From positions 145,212 to 209,211 of the forward strand of contig JADKCC010000015.1 of the NCBI GenBank assembly GCA_016714785.1: 64,000 nt of DNA, read 5' to 3'. The position numbers and the translations under genes were made by a program. Position 1 is the stretch's first letter. The number at the start of each line of letters is the position of its first letter. Below, piece after piece: positions 9,301 to 17,621 of this stretch. The stretch is from Saprospiraceae bacterium. Lineage in GTDB: Bacteria; Bacteroidota; Bacteroidia; Chitinophagales; Saprospiraceae. The notes beneath the pieces were generated by a model. It saw nothing but the letters and a program-made list of their open reading frames with translations, was not told the DNA's origin and did no database searches.

Positions 9301-11275
9301 ACACACACAAGTTATTAAGGTGTACGATGATGTTAAGCCAGTTATATTAAGCGGATGTATTGAAAAGTCAGTTTGTACTTATGACCCTACATGCAAAGAT
9401 GGTTATATTGAATTAATTGCAACAGCATCAGATTTATGTACAGATCAATTGAGATTTTCTTATAAAATTGATTTGAATAATGATAAAGTGTATGAATATC
9501 TTCCAGGTGGCTCTTTCGACCCAAGGTTCTCAAAATCAGGTTTAGCTACAACAGTAAGTACGAGTAGAGTGAATACAGTAGATGCAAGTGGAACTTACCC
9601 AATAGGTACACATAGAATAGAATGGTCTTTTGAAGACAGATGTGGAAACTTAAGCAAATGTGAACAATTATTCACGATTGCGAACTGTAAAGCTCCAACT
9701 CCTTATTGTATCAATGGTTTAGCATCTAGTTTGATGCCAATGGATACCAATAATGATGGTGTTGCGGATGCAGGTATGGTAGAAATTTGGGCAAAAGACT
9801 TTGATAATGGAAGTTCACACCCATGTGGATACCCAGTATTGCATTCATTTGCACCGATCACATTAGATGCGCAGAAACGTCCAGTTCTTGTAATGAGTAG
9901 AACGTTTACTTGTCTAAACAGAGGTATTAATAATCTTAATGTTTATGTAGGTGTGATCACTCCAACTGGAGAGTTGGTACAGGATTATTGTTCTACTTTT
10001 ATTACAATACAAGACAATAATGGCGTATGTCCACAGTCAGGAAATAAGTTTGTAGTACAAGGGTCTCTAATGACAGAGTCAAATGATGGTGTGAAAAATG
10101 TTGATGTATCTCTTGTAGGTAGTGAAATGAATATGATGACAGGTACGACAGGTACATACAACTTTAATGATGTTCCATTTGGTGGAAGTTACACAGTTAC
10201 GCCGAGTAAAAACGACGATTTATTAAATGGTGTTTCAACTCTGGACTTGGTTATGATCCAAAGACATATTTTAGGGTTGGAAAAACTTAATACACCTTAT
10301 AAGTTGATAGCTGCTGATATTAACAATGATCAGAAAATCACAGCATCTGACCTTACGGAGTTAAGAAAATTGATCTTAGGTGTGGTAAATGAGTTTGCGA
10401 ATAATACATCTTGGAAGTTTATTGACAAAGCTCATAATTTTGGTGATCCGCAACAAGCACATACAGAGTCGTATCCGACAACATATAACATCGGAAACAT
10501 TAGTAATGATATGTTGGTTGATTTCATGGCTATCAAAATTGGTGATGTAAATGGAAATGTAAAAGCCAATGCAAGCGAAAACAATACCGAATCTAGATCA
10601 GCTCAAAGATTATCTTTGACTACAGTTGATCAAAAGTTTAGTGCAGGCGAAACCATCGAAGTTCCGATTACTGTAGCACAAAATAGCGAAGTATCCGGAT
10701 TCCAATTTACGATAAATTTTGATGCAAACTTATTTAGTTTGGTAGCTATCAACAGTCAATTGGTGGGAGTAACTGATAATAATTTCGGATTTACTAAGCT
10801 TGCCGACGGAATGGTAACAGTAAGTTATAATAAAGAGCAAGCGGCGGATTTTGCTGAAGGAGACAATGTTATTACGTTGACACTTAAGGCTAAAGATAAT
10901 GGTGCTCTTGCTAATGCTTTATGGATGGATTCAGCTATCACAAAAGCAGAAGCATATACAGGTGATTTTGAAGTGATGAATGTTGACTTTGCGGTCAATA
11001 ATAGAACTTCACAAAGTGCAGTGTTGTACCAAAATACTCCTAACCCATTCAAAACAGTCACAATGATTGGTTTTGATCTTCCTGAAAGTGCGGATGCTAT
11101 TTTGACAGTATTCGATGTGACAGGTAAGACATTGAAAGTTATCAACGGTACTTTCAATAAAGGTTACAATAGTATTGAGATCAACAAAAATGAGATTGGT
11201 AGTACAGGTGTAGTTTACTATACTTTGGAAGCTGGAAGCTTCAAAGCTACCAAAAAGATGGTTGTCATAGAATAA
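6365..11275 (+). CDS. Giant surface adhesin 2: HYR-like repeats, C-type lectin, dockerin, cohesin-like, T9SS type A
   Basis: This is a secreted surface protein of about 1,636 residues. The ATG at 6365 is preferred over an upstream TTG at 6356. It is followed by a signal peptide with a long N region, cut near MAQTPSC. HYR/Ig-like modules recur (VEDNTPPVAIC, VQDKLPPSITCPPHMTVTC). Residues about 610-755 form a C-type lectin-like domain (HYYYISKHRATPQVAIKTAA ... FTWLSEESSTYRNWNTGNP ... NGKWEDFGTYKCEEGEYLY). A dockerin type I repeat lies at about 1283-1340 (second loop DINNDQKITASD), a cohesin-like domain at about 1414-1545, and a type A sorting domain at the end (NTPNPFKTVTMIGFDL, KATKKMVVIE). 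It is paralogous to adhesin 1 but with more mixed codon use. The lectin domain suggests glycan binding; the ligand is unknown. Confidence 0.93.
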   Translation: MNESNSTFFSTFIKLFSLMMVLTVGTMTTTMAQTPSCACKGSIQVSVDDNCEAVITAEMLLANGSTCGGISTAVVTLMKTPTGGIIDSGSGEAELIDGQLYIGKTIYAKVATVNGSNSCWTTINVEDKFRPSWESIEPDTCVVTCPSIGSFIPVAYDNCHTPRVFQVREDIVLNECDRPDLFLGPDTLKMIKRTYRAIDESGNVSDTDCSVVFYVVALDVDDIVGLKNAVLQCDADYAKLANGNPSPTSIVVNGVTYPGTGYPGLSPWMRVQSGAGTAEVILSNNSLLLSGGTTGAGGGVTTGAQVCINVEATGTMKFDWRAQMMGTMPPPGNFNGDNAQYLLNGVVTNLTTGGAGSGATPQSATNVLVPVAKGDQFCFRVRTNNIERWTQLNVTNISGPIPANVELTPDKEHCNIYVTYEDTNFPTIKCVKKIMRKWQILEWSCESRITEFFQIIEIVDSKGPVISGLNTSVYASTNGHTCEGIYKLEKPTLKDNCSTNLTYDVTYEGGFIKAIKLTDADRYIPLPLGCSEIKYTAFDECHNQTDFYVSVRVEDNTPPVAICDQNTTIGLTLDGKAWVPASSFDDGSYDDCDLAKMLVRRMTFGECVDCKTPDFPGFTHLGEFVNEGKTRPHYYYISKHRATPQVAIKTAAAMGGYVVAINNAAEDAWVYGKVGEWNLNEDYLIGLRDIKQKGLFTWLSEESSTYRNWNTGNPKDVLDGHNDYDFTRVLDANGKWEDFGTYKCEEGEYLYVVEVTDPCGFSSSAMFCCSDVGVNTMVQFRVIDKSGNWNDCMVNALVQDKLPPSITCPPHMTVTCNDYFDTDNLRGTFGWPTTYDNCNPVTVTEKADVKLSSCRIGTITREFTATDAGGRTAKCVQIITVKGRDLPFTMTAERWPVDATIKGCENPNDPAFGPDFLGRPDLTADNICSLVGAQYEDQIFTFNNNTGDACFKILRYWTVIDWCQTYPIPGGGFEYRTWTHTQVIKVYDDVKPVILSGCIEKSVCTYDPTCKDGYIELIATASDLCTDQLRFSYKIDLNNDKVYEYLPGGSFDPRFSKSGLATTVSTSRVNTVDASGTYPIGTHRIEWSFEDRCGNLSKCEQLFTIANCKAPTPYCINGLASSLMPMDTNNDGVADAGMVEIWAKDFDNGSSHPCGYPVLHSFAPITLDAQKRPVLVMSRTFTCLNRGINNLNVYVGVITPTGELVQDYCSTFITIQDNNGVCPQSGNKFVVQGSLMTESNDGVKNVDVSLVGSEMNMMTGTTGTYNFNDVPFGGSYTVTPSKNDDLLNGVSTLDLVMIQRHILGLEKLNTPYKLIAADINNDQKITASDLTELRKLILGVVNEFANNTSWKFIDKAHNFGDPQQAHTESYPTTYNIGNISNDMLVDFMAIKIGDVNGNVKANASENNTESRSAQRLSLTTVDQKFSAGETIEVPITVAQNSEVSGFQFTINFDANLFSLVAINSQLVGVTDNNFGFTKLADGMVTVSYNKEQAADFAEGDNVITLTLKAKDNGALANALWMDSAITKAEAYTGDFEVMNVDFAVNNRTSQSAVLYQNTPNPFKTVTMIGFDLPESADAILTVFDVTGKTLKVINGTFNKGYNSIEINKNEIGSTGVVYYTLEAGSFKATKKMVVIE

Positions 11276-11310
11276 TATTTTCTATAAAGAATTTACTGTT
11301 TTTGGGATGG

Positions 11311-11350
11311 GACCCCGCTTCGAAAAGTCGAAGGGGGTCTTTTTCTTTTT
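11311..11350 (+). terminator. Rho-independent terminator after adhesin 2
   Basis: The stem GACCCCGCTTCG / CGAAGGGGGTC is closed by a loop of about six bases and followed by TTTTTCTTTTT. It sits 36 bases downstream of the stop codon. Confidence 0.85.
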
Positions 11351-11468
11351 AGGTATTTTAATACATAAAGGATGTTGGATAATTGCATTAAATTAGTTTA
11401 GTAACAACAGCAGGACTTTAAAAATTATCCATATAGAATCTTATAGGAATACTTTAAATCAAGGTAAT

Positions 11469-11625
11469 TGTTCAGCTATAACCCCAAAGGGGTAGAATAT
11501 TAATAACCGCGGATATATATCCGCGGTAAAAATGGAAAACCAACTTAATTTTGGCGCTATTTTTGCCTATAAGTTGCAAAAATCGTGACAAAATTGTAGT
11601 GAAATAGTAAACACCTGAATAGTTA
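11469..11625. repeat. 157-bp direct repeat, copy 2
   Basis: Identical to 5132-5288, in the same orientation, 6,337 bases downstream. The 22-bp palindrome is at 11506-11527. Together the two copies bracket the whole adhesin 2 gene and its leader. This copy ends only 66 bases before the thiolase gene. Confidence 0.9.
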
Positions 11626-11662
11626 TAAATCAAGTTTTTAAATTCATCTCATATTTTTGTAG

Positions 11663-11670
11663 TACTTTTG
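11663..11670 (+). promoter_or_regulatory. Candidate -7 element (TACTTTTG) for the thiolase gene
   Basis: TACTTTTG matches TAnnTTTG and lies 20 bases before the ATG. An overlapping alternative TATTTTTG lies at 11652-11659. Neither has a good -33 TTG at the expected distance. Confidence 0.3.
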
Positions 11671-11690
11671 GGTTATAATATAGAAGAATA

Positions 11691-12905
11691 ATGTCATTGA
11701 ATACATATATAATCGATGGTTGCAGGACGCCCATTGGCAATTTTAAAGGATCACTTTCTGGTATTAGGACAGATGATTTAGCATCGATACCACTAAAAAT
11801 GCTTTATAAAAAGTATGAATTTTTGGATAATGAGTTGGATGAAGTTATTTTGGGTTGTGCAAATCAAGCAGGTGAAGATAATAGAAATGTAGCTCGAATG
11901 GCTGCATTGCTTGCAGGTATAAATTATAGAGTACCGGCAGAAACTGTCAATAGATTGTGTGCATCTGGTATGTCTGCCGTCATACATGCGCATAGGTCTA
12001 TAATTACGGGTGATGCGGAAATTGTAATGGCAGGTGGTGTAGAGAATATGACTAGAGGTCCATGGGTGATCTCAAAAGCATCAACACCTTTTGGAAACGA
12101 TGCTGAAATGTTTGATTCTAGTTTTGGATGGCGTTTCATAAATCCCAAAATGAAAGAAATGTATGGTGTAGATGCTATGGGTGAAACTGCCGAAAACTTG
12201 ACTGATATATATAAAATTACTAGAGAAGAGCAAGATTATTTTGCTCTATCATCCCAGAAAAAAGCAGCTTACGCTCAGACGTCAGGCAGATTGGCGCTAG
12301 AAATTGTTCCAGTAGAATTGGTAAAACCCAAAAAGGAATCAATTTGGTTTTCGGATGATGAATTTATTAAGCCAAACTCTACGATGGATGGTTTAAGTAA
12401 ATTGAGGGCCGCTTTTCGTAAAGATGGAGGCACCGTGACAGCTGGAAATGCTTCAGGTCTTAATGATGGTTCGGCTGCTTTGTTAGTTGCATCAGAAAGT
12501 TGCGTTAAGAGGCATGATTTAAAGCCGATTTGTCGTATAGTATCATCAGCAGTAGTAGGTGTAGAACCTAAAATCATGGGAATAGGGCCGGTGGAAGCGT
12601 CGCAAAAAGCATTAAGAAAAGCTGGACTCACGATCAATCAAATGGACATAATCGAGATTAATGAAGCATTTGCAGTGCAAGTTTTATCCTGTTTAAAAGC
12701 CATGAATATACCATTTGATGATCCAAGAATTAATCCAAATGGAGGAGGAATAGCCTTAGGACATCCACTTGGTATGACAGGTACAAGGATTTTATTGTCT
12801 GCTGCTTTGGAGTTGCAATTGAAGAATAAAAAATTTGCATTAGTAACTATGTGTATAGGGGTAGGGCAGGGCTATGCTGTAATTTTAGAAAATATTAATC
12901 TTTGA
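11691..12905 (+). CDS. pcaF: Thiolase, 3-oxoadipyl-CoA (beta-ketoadipyl-CoA) type
   Basis: This thiolase cleaves a 3-oxoacyl-CoA with CoA. At 404 residues it has normal length. The catalytic residues are visible: Cys90 in NRLCASGMSA, the NEAFA motif, His358 in ALGHPLGMTG, and Cys388 in TMCIGVGQG. Several signatures resemble PcaF/PaaJ-type 3-oxoadipyl-CoA thiolases more than general acetyl-CoA acetyltransferases: GCANQAGEDNRNVARM near the N-terminus, GWRFINPKMKEMYGVD, and CIGVGQG instead of CIGGGQG. That enzyme yields succinyl-CoA and acetyl-CoA in aromatic or phenylacetate catabolism. No other gene of that pathway is nearby, so the actual substrate is uncertain and a general fatty-acid thiolase remains possible. 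The gene symbol is therefore tentative. Confidence 0.85.
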   Translation: MSLNTYIIDGCRTPIGNFKGSLSGIRTDDLASIPLKMLYKKYEFLDNELDEVILGCANQAGEDNRNVARMAALLAGINYRVPAETVNRLCASGMSAVIHAHRSIITGDAEIVMAGGVENMTRGPWVISKASTPFGNDAEMFDSSFGWRFINPKMKEMYGVDAMGETAENLTDIYKITREEQDYFALSSQKKAAYAQTSGRLALEIVPVELVKPKKESIWFSDDEFIKPNSTMDGLSKLRAAFRKDGGTVTAGNASGLNDGSAALLVASESCVKRHDLKPICRIVSSAVVGVEPKIMGIGPVEASQKALRKAGLTINQMDIIEINEAFAVQVLSCLKAMNIPFDDPRINPNGGGIALGHPLGMTGTRILLSAALELQLKNKKFALVTMCIGVGQGYAVILENINL

Positions 12906-12973
12906 GAGATCACATAACGATTTCTTTTTCGTTAATTGAAGTAAATACAGAGTTATCAAAAACAAATATACCC

Positions 12974-13507
12974 ATGAAATATTTTTTTACAATTTTAGTT
13001 CTTTTTTCACTATTGGTTTTGCCAAAAGATATTTTTGGGCAGGTACTACTTCAATTGGAGATAAATAAAGAAGTTGAAGCCATAAAATTTGGAATTGGGG
13101 ATGTATTAATGATAAAAACGAAAGAATCAAATGATGAATGGCAAAAAAGGAAATTGGAACGACTTATTTTAGATCAAAATATTATCATTTTTGAAGATGG
13201 TATGGTAGCATTAAGTGATATCACTCATCTGAGGTTGGTAAATAATACTGCAGCTGGGGCAGGCAAAATGTTAATGGGCTTTGGCACTGGATGGGTCGTT
13301 TTTGGTGGGTTAGCTCATGTCACAACTGAGTACAAATTTACATGGGGCACTTTTGCTGTTGGAGCGGTGGCTGTAGGTGTAGGATGGTTATTCAATAAAG
13401 TAGTAGCGAAAAAAACATACCGTATGGGCAAAAATGCAAATTTAAGGATAATAGACATTAGTTTTCCAGATCCACAATCAATTCCACTCATACAAGGACA
13501 ACCCTGA
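12974..13507 (+). CDS. Uncharacterised exported protein
   Basis: A protein of 177 residues from the ATG at 12974. The reading frame is open further upstream to 12902, overlapping the thiolase end, but only the internal Met gives a normal signal peptide (MKYFFTILVLFSLLVLP, cut after IFGQ). The mature part has a short beta-rich region (LQLEINKEVEAIKFGIGDV) and a glycine-rich hydrophobic stretch at about residues 95-140 (AGKMLMGFGTGWVVFGG, then TFAVGAVAVGVGWLF) that may be membrane-inserted. I do not recognise a family. It lies just after the thiolase and converges on the rhomboid gene. Confidence 0.7.
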   Translation: MKYFFTILVLFSLLVLPKDIFGQVLLQLEINKEVEAIKFGIGDVLMIKTKESNDEWQKRKLERLILDQNIIIFEDGMVALSDITHLRLVNNTAAGAGKMLMGFGTGWVVFGGLAHVTTEYKFTWGTFAVGAVAVGVGWLFNKVVAKKTYRMGKNANLRIIDISFPDPQSIPLIQGQP

Positions 13508-13530
13508 ACGAGAATTTATTTTTCCTTCAT

Positions 13531-14289
13531 TTATATGAGGTTTTCTTGGTCTTTATTGTCGAATTCAATTGTTTTTTTTACAAAAGATTTTAAGTAAATA
13601 CCAGTAATCAAACCGAAAGCAAATCCTCCGATATGTGCCCACCAAGCTACTCCTTCACTTGTCGCATTGGGCATCAAAGATCCAACTCCTGAAAAAATCT
13701 GTTGTAGAAACCATAATCCTAAAAAGACAAGGGCTGGGACATAAAATGATCTAAAAAAGATAAGTACTAAGACTTTGATTTGAGATTTGGGAAACATTAG
13801 CAAATAGGCTCCCATTACTGCAGAAATGGCTCCGCTTGCTCCCAATGAAGGAATGACGGCAGATGAAATTTGGGCACCATCGGCACATGGGTTGGTCAGT
13901 GAGCATGGTAAGCAGGCTATTTGACTGACTTCAGAACTAACCGTACTGAAGTAAATATGTGCAAAACTTGCAAATAATCCACCAGCTAAATAAAATATAA
14001 GAAACTTCAAATTTCCTATCTTGGCTTCTATATTATCGGCAAATACCCAAAGGAATAGCATATTGCCAATCAAGTGCATCCAACTACCGTGCATAAAAAT
14101 ACTAGAAATAAGTGTGTAATAAGCTTCACCTTTAATTATATCTATAGGTATGGTAGAAAATTCACAAATCAAATTGCCAGGAGTAGCTATTTGGATTAAA
14201 AAAACAATAATATTTATAGCTATAAAAGTGTAACTAACATAGGGTTTATGGCCACCTTGCACCTGCGTGTCACCTATTGGAAAAAACAT
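13531..14289 (-). CDS. Rhomboid family intramembrane serine protease
   Basis: A rhomboid protease of 252 residues with about six hydrophobic membrane segments. The catalytic Ser152 is in GASGAISA and the partner His219 in AHIGGFAFG. The HxxxN motif (H72, N76 in HLIGNM) that forms the oxyanion site is present, so the enzyme should be active. An insertion at about residues 112-147 containing several cysteines (ACLPCSLTNPC) lies between the helices. Rhomboids cut membrane proteins within or near their transmembrane segment; the substrate cannot be told here. It is co-oriented with the GlmU-like gene, with a 79-base gap, so co-transcription is possible. Confidence 0.93.
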   Translation of the reverse strand: MFFPIGDTQVQGGHKPYVSYTFIAINIIVFLIQIATPGNLICEFSTIPIDIIKGEAYYTLISSIFMHGSWMHLIGNMLFLWVFADNIEAKIGNLKFLIFYLAGGLFASFAHIYFSTVSSEVSQIACLPCSLTNPCADGAQISSAVIPSLGASGAISAVMGAYLLMFPKSQIKVLVLIFFRSFYVPALVFLGLWFLQQIFSGVGSLMPNATSEGVAWWAHIGGFAFGLITGIYLKSFVKKTIEFDNKDQENLI

Positions 14290-14368
14290 ACGATTAACTA
14301 TTTTGGTAAAAGTAAGTAAACTTTATCGAGAATGCTGACTTAGTTTTAAATTCTGTTTACAGCAGTAT

Positions 14369-15565
14369 TTAAAAAGATGTGCTCAAGAATTTTTTATCTA
14401 TATCTGACATGGTTATTTGTCTCCTACTCATTACTATTTCTGCAGTTTCTATGGCTTTGTTTAATTGGTGGGAAATAAAACCAGAAGCGCCTCCCCATGA
14501 GAATGAAGGAATAAAAGTACGAGGAAAACCAGACCCAAAAATATTGGAAGCTACGCCAACTACAGTACCTGTATTAAACATAGTACTGATGGCTGCTTTA
14601 GAATGGTCTCCCATGATGAGTCCGCAAAATTGTAAACCAGTATCTTCAAATCCTTCTTTTACGTAGGACCAAACTTTAACAGGTAGATAATTGTTTTTTA
14701 AATTTGAATTATTGGTATCTGCACCCAAATTACACCACTCACCCAATACACTATTGCCAAGATAGCCGTCATGACTTTTATTTGAGTTGGCCAATAGGAC
14801 GCTGTTGTTCACTTCGCCTCCTAATCTGCAAGATGGGCCAATCGTTGTAGGTCCATATATTTTGGCACCCATTTTGACTATAGAGTCTTCACATGCTGCA
14901 AAGCCTCCTCGTATCAAACAACCTTCCATTACGAGTACGTTTTTACCAAGATACACTGGACCGTTAGTTGTATTAATAGTACAACATTCCATTTGAGCCC
15001 CTTCTTCAAGAAAAACTGGATAATCTCCTACAATGGTATTTGTTAAAGATATTTTTTGTGATGTTTTATCTTTAGTTACCAACCTGAAATCTTTGATCAT
15101 TTCGTCACCATTTAGACTGAAAATGTGATATGGTTTGGTAATTCGATTGAAGCTTATATTGTGATTTTGAGCCAAATCTATGCCGTTAAGTGACTGAAAA
15201 GCGTCGGCTTCTTCTGATAGTTTCTCAAATTCGCCTGCTGATAATCTTGCAGCTATAAGTTCTGAACCAAATAACAACGCATCATTTAGTTTTAATTGTT
15301 TAATGTAATGAACTAATGTGTCGTCAGGTAAAAATGTACTATTTATCAACAGATTTTCTGAAGCTATATGAATAGGATATTTTTCAGCTAAATAATCCTG
15401 TGTAATAAAACTTGCCTTTCCATCTAATCTTTTTTCCCATTTTTCTCTGATGGTAAGTATTCCTACTCTCAACTCACAAATAGGTCTTGTGAATGTAAGC
15501 GGTAATAAGTCAAACCAATGATCATCGCCAAAAAGTATTATATTTTCAGTATAAATAGTGTTCAT
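14369..15565 (-). CDS. GlmU-like sugar-phosphate nucleotidyltransferase/acetyltransferase family protein
   Basis: A protein of 398 residues of the Bacteroidetes-type GlmU family. The N-terminal half starts ILFGDDHWFDLLPLTFTRP and carries the conserved FTRPICELRVGILTIREKW block. The C-terminal half (about 190-350) is a left-handed beta-helix of hexapeptide repeats (VYLGKNVLVMEGCLIRGG, VKMGAKIYGPTTIGPSCRLG). In this family the protein is thought to supply UDP-N-acetylglucosamine for peptidoglycan and surface glycans. That role is family knowledge rather than visible here, because the N-terminal domain lacks the classical GlmU pyrophosphorylase signature. It lies between L31 and rhomboid on the same strand. 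Confidence 0.85.
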   Translation of the reverse strand: MNTIYTENIILFGDDHWFDLLPLTFTRPICELRVGILTIREKWEKRLDGKASFITQDYLAEKYPIHIASENLLINSTFLPDDTLVHYIKQLKLNDALLFGSELIAARLSAGEFEKLSEEADAFQSLNGIDLAQNHNISFNRITKPYHIFSLNGDEMIKDFRLVTKDKTSQKISLTNTIVGDYPVFLEEGAQMECCTINTTNGPVYLGKNVLVMEGCLIRGGFAACEDSIVKMGAKIYGPTTIGPSCRLGGEVNNSVLLANSNKSHDGYLGNSVLGEWCNLGADTNNSNLKNNYLPVKVWSYVKEGFEDTGLQFCGLIMGDHSKAAISTMFNTGTVVGVASNIFGSGFPRTFIPSFSWGGASGFISHQLNKAIETAEIVMSRRQITMSDIDKKFLSTSF

Positions 15566-15638
15566 AGTTTATCAATTAGACAAAATTGGATCTAAAATTA
15601 ATATGCTAAGGAAGCTCATTCAAGAAAATTAAATTAAA

Positions 15639-15670
15639 CAAAAAAAGCCCTTATTTGTGATAAGGGCTTC
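15639..15670 (-). terminator. Rho-independent terminator after rpmE2
   Basis: On the - strand, GCCCTTATCACAAATAAGGGC forms an 8-9 bp stem followed by TTTTTTTG. It separates L31 from the GlmU-like gene. Confidence 0.85.
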
Positions 15671-15692
15671 CATTATTATATATTTAGCAAAA

Positions 15693-15950
15693 TTACTTAG
15701 TTGCAAATTTTGCAAATTTCTTGTTGAACTTATCAATTCTACCAGCTGTATCAACAAATTTTATCTTACCAGTAAAGAATGGATGAGAGAATGAAGAAAC
15801 TTCCATTTTAACCAATGGGTATTCATTGCCATCTGTAAATACAATGGTTTCTCTTGATTTAGTACAAGATTTGGTTAGGAACATTTCATCATTAGAAATG
15901 TCTTTGAATACTACCAATCTATAATCCTGTGGGTGGATTTCTTTTTTCAT
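15693..15950 (-). CDS. rpmE2: 50S ribosomal protein L31 type B
   Basis: A protein of 85 residues starting MKKEIHPQDYRLVVFKD. It has the type B hallmarks: no zinc-binding CxxC pair, the segment GNEYPLVKMEVSSFSHPF, and the ending RIDKFNKKFAKF. Type B L31 is the non-zinc form of this ribosomal protein of the large subunit. It has its own well-formed promoter upstream and terminator downstream. Confidence 0.97.
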   Translation of the reverse strand: MKKEIHPQDYRLVVFKDISNDEMFLTKSCTKSRETIVFTDGNEYPLVKMEVSSFSHPFFTGKIKFVDTAGRIDKFNKKFAKFATK

Positions 15951-16286
15951 TATACGATTTATTTATCTTTTATGAAATCTTATTTTTTATATTTTCCTGA
16001 AAAGGAACGCAAAAGTATGAATAATTTGTAAATAACCAATAACTTTTATCAATATTTTTAAAGAAAAACTTTATTTTAATCTTTCTTATTAAAAATTGTG
16101 CAAATTTAAATAGTGGTACTTAGAGACATATTAACCTAAGTTTATTAAATTCATTATTTTAATAAGTAGTGAAAATTGGAGTACGTATGGCAATGCTTAT
16201 CATTTCTAGTGATGATTTAAATTACCTTTTACTTTAAACTAAATGCCTAAATTTGATGCTAATTTTTTATAATAAAAATAATCAAT
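15951..16286. other. Divergent intergenic region between rpmE2 and ppk2
   Basis: 336 AT-rich bases. The left part holds the rpmE2 leader and promoter. On the + strand, TAAATTTG at 16248-16255 is a possible -7 element for ppk2, 32 bases before its ATG, without a recognisable -33 element. No small gene was seen. Confidence 0.55.
16010..16039 (-). promoter_or_regulatory. Bacteroidetes-type promoter of rpmE2
   Basis: On the - strand, a TTG (-33 element, plus-strand 16037-16039) is followed after 19 bases by TACTTTTG (-7 element, 16010-16017). Both match the Bacteroidetes consensus TTG-N19-TAnnTTTG. It lies about 60 bases upstream of the start codon. This is the best promoter match in the window. 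Confidence 0.7.
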
Positions 16287-17414
16287 ATGGCAAGAAGAAA
16301 ATCTGAAGTCGGTGAGAACGAAGCTTTAAAACCGACAGTACCTAGATTGGTAAATGATGGTGATTTGATCACAGGTGACAATTCTACAGAAGCAAGAGTA
16401 AGAACAGTGAATCGAAAGATAAGGAAAAAGATCATTAGTGAGGCAGCTATTTTAGACGATAAATTAACAAATACAAAAACAAATAAAAGAGAAGCTGCTG
16501 AAAATTACCTTCAAAATTTTCCTATAGAAGAGAGAAAAAATTTATTAAAGATATTGCTCGAAGAGCATGGAGATGTTAAAAGTAAGGTCCACCCAGATCA
16601 TATATTGATCAACGGATGGCAAGATGATGGCAGATATCCGTATAAATACTTGATGTCACGAAAGAACTATGAAATTCAGAAATACAACTTACAAGTAGAG
16701 TTACTAAAATTGCAGGCGTGGGTAAAGCAAACAGGTGCAAGAGTTATTATATTATTTGAAGGAAGAGATGCAGCTGGTAAGGGTGGTACGATCAAAAGAA
16801 TGATGGAACATCTTAATCCACGAGGTGCGAGGGTAGTCGCTCTTGAAAAGCCAACAGAAGAGGAGAAAGGCCAATGGTATTTTCAACGTTATGTCAAACA
16901 TTTGCCTACAAAAGGGGAGATTGTACTTTTTGATCGATCATGGTATAACAGGGCTGGTGTAGAACATGTAATGGGTTTCTGTACTCAAGAAGAGTATCAA
17001 GAGTTTATGCGTCAGGTTCCTGAGTTTGAACGAAACTTGGTTCGCAGCGGGATCATTTTATTTAAGTTTTGGTTTTCTGTTAGCCAAGACGAACAGCGCA
17101 GACGATTTAAAGAACGGGAAACACATCCACTGAAACAATGGAAACTCTCGCCCATAGATAAGGCTTCGTTGGACAAATGGGACGATTATACTTCCGCTAA
17201 AGAGAAAATGTTTTATCACACAGATACTTCAGATGCGCCTTGGACAGTTGTTAAATCAAATTGCAAAAAGAGGGCACGGCTCAATGCAATGAGATACATA
17301 CTGCACAAAGTAGGATACGGAAATAGGGATCAAAAGCTAATAAATAAGGTAGATCCTTTGATAGTTGGAAGATCAAATGTTATTTACGAAAAAGGGGAAA
17401 GTACTTATTTGTGA
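16287..17414 (+). CDS. ppk2: Polyphosphate kinase 2
   Basis: A PPK2 family kinase of 375 residues, transferring phosphate between polyphosphate and nucleotides. After a charged N-terminal extension of about 100 residues comes the core: Walker A FEGRDAAGKGGTIKR (about 157-171), the lid region EKPTEEEKGQWYFQRYVKHL, and Walker B LFDRSWYNRAGVEHVMGFC (about 213). The block RFKERETHPLKQWKLSPID is also typical. It is a single-domain enzyme (class I architecture). Class I enzymes usually phosphorylate nucleoside diphosphates, but the direction and base preference cannot be read reliably from sequence. It stands alone, 207 bases before alaS. Confidence 0.95.
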   Translation: MARRKSEVGENEALKPTVPRLVNDGDLITGDNSTEARVRTVNRKIRKKIISEAAILDDKLTNTKTNKREAAENYLQNFPIEERKNLLKILLEEHGDVKSKVHPDHILINGWQDDGRYPYKYLMSRKNYEIQKYNLQVELLKLQAWVKQTGARVIILFEGRDAAGKGGTIKRMMEHLNPRGARVVALEKPTEEEKGQWYFQRYVKHLPTKGEIVLFDRSWYNRAGVEHVMGFCTQEEYQEFMRQVPEFERNLVRSGIILFKFWFSVSQDEQRRRFKERETHPLKQWKLSPIDKASLDKWDDYTSAKEKMFYHTDTSDAPWTVVKSNCKKRARLNAMRYILHKVGYGNRDQKLINKVDPLIVGRSNVIYEKGESTYL

Positions 17415-17570
17415 GCCATTGATTATCTGCTCAAGGCTAATATTTGATTTAAGTTCGTAAATATAGGTTTGTAACTTTTTAATTAGTATTTGGCTATTAT
17501 TTTAATTGTCTATTTACTTTTATTGGCTACTTTTTCCCAAACAATAATTCTATACCTTCCTTTTATCTCG

Positions 17571-17578
17571 TATATTTG
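17571..17578 (+). promoter_or_regulatory. Candidate -7 element (TATATTTG) for alaS
   Basis: TATATTTG matches TAnnTTTG and lies 43 bases before the alaS ATG. At about the expected -33 position there is only TTC, a partial match. Confidence 0.4.
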
Positions 17579-17621
17579 CGGCTAAATTTTTAATTTATAC
17601 TTTAAAATAGTTGTTCGCAAG

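Noticed and set aside
12902..12973. Extended start of the exported protein overlapping the thiolase gene
   Set aside because: The upstream residues would bury the signal peptide; the internal ATG at 12974 is the likely start.
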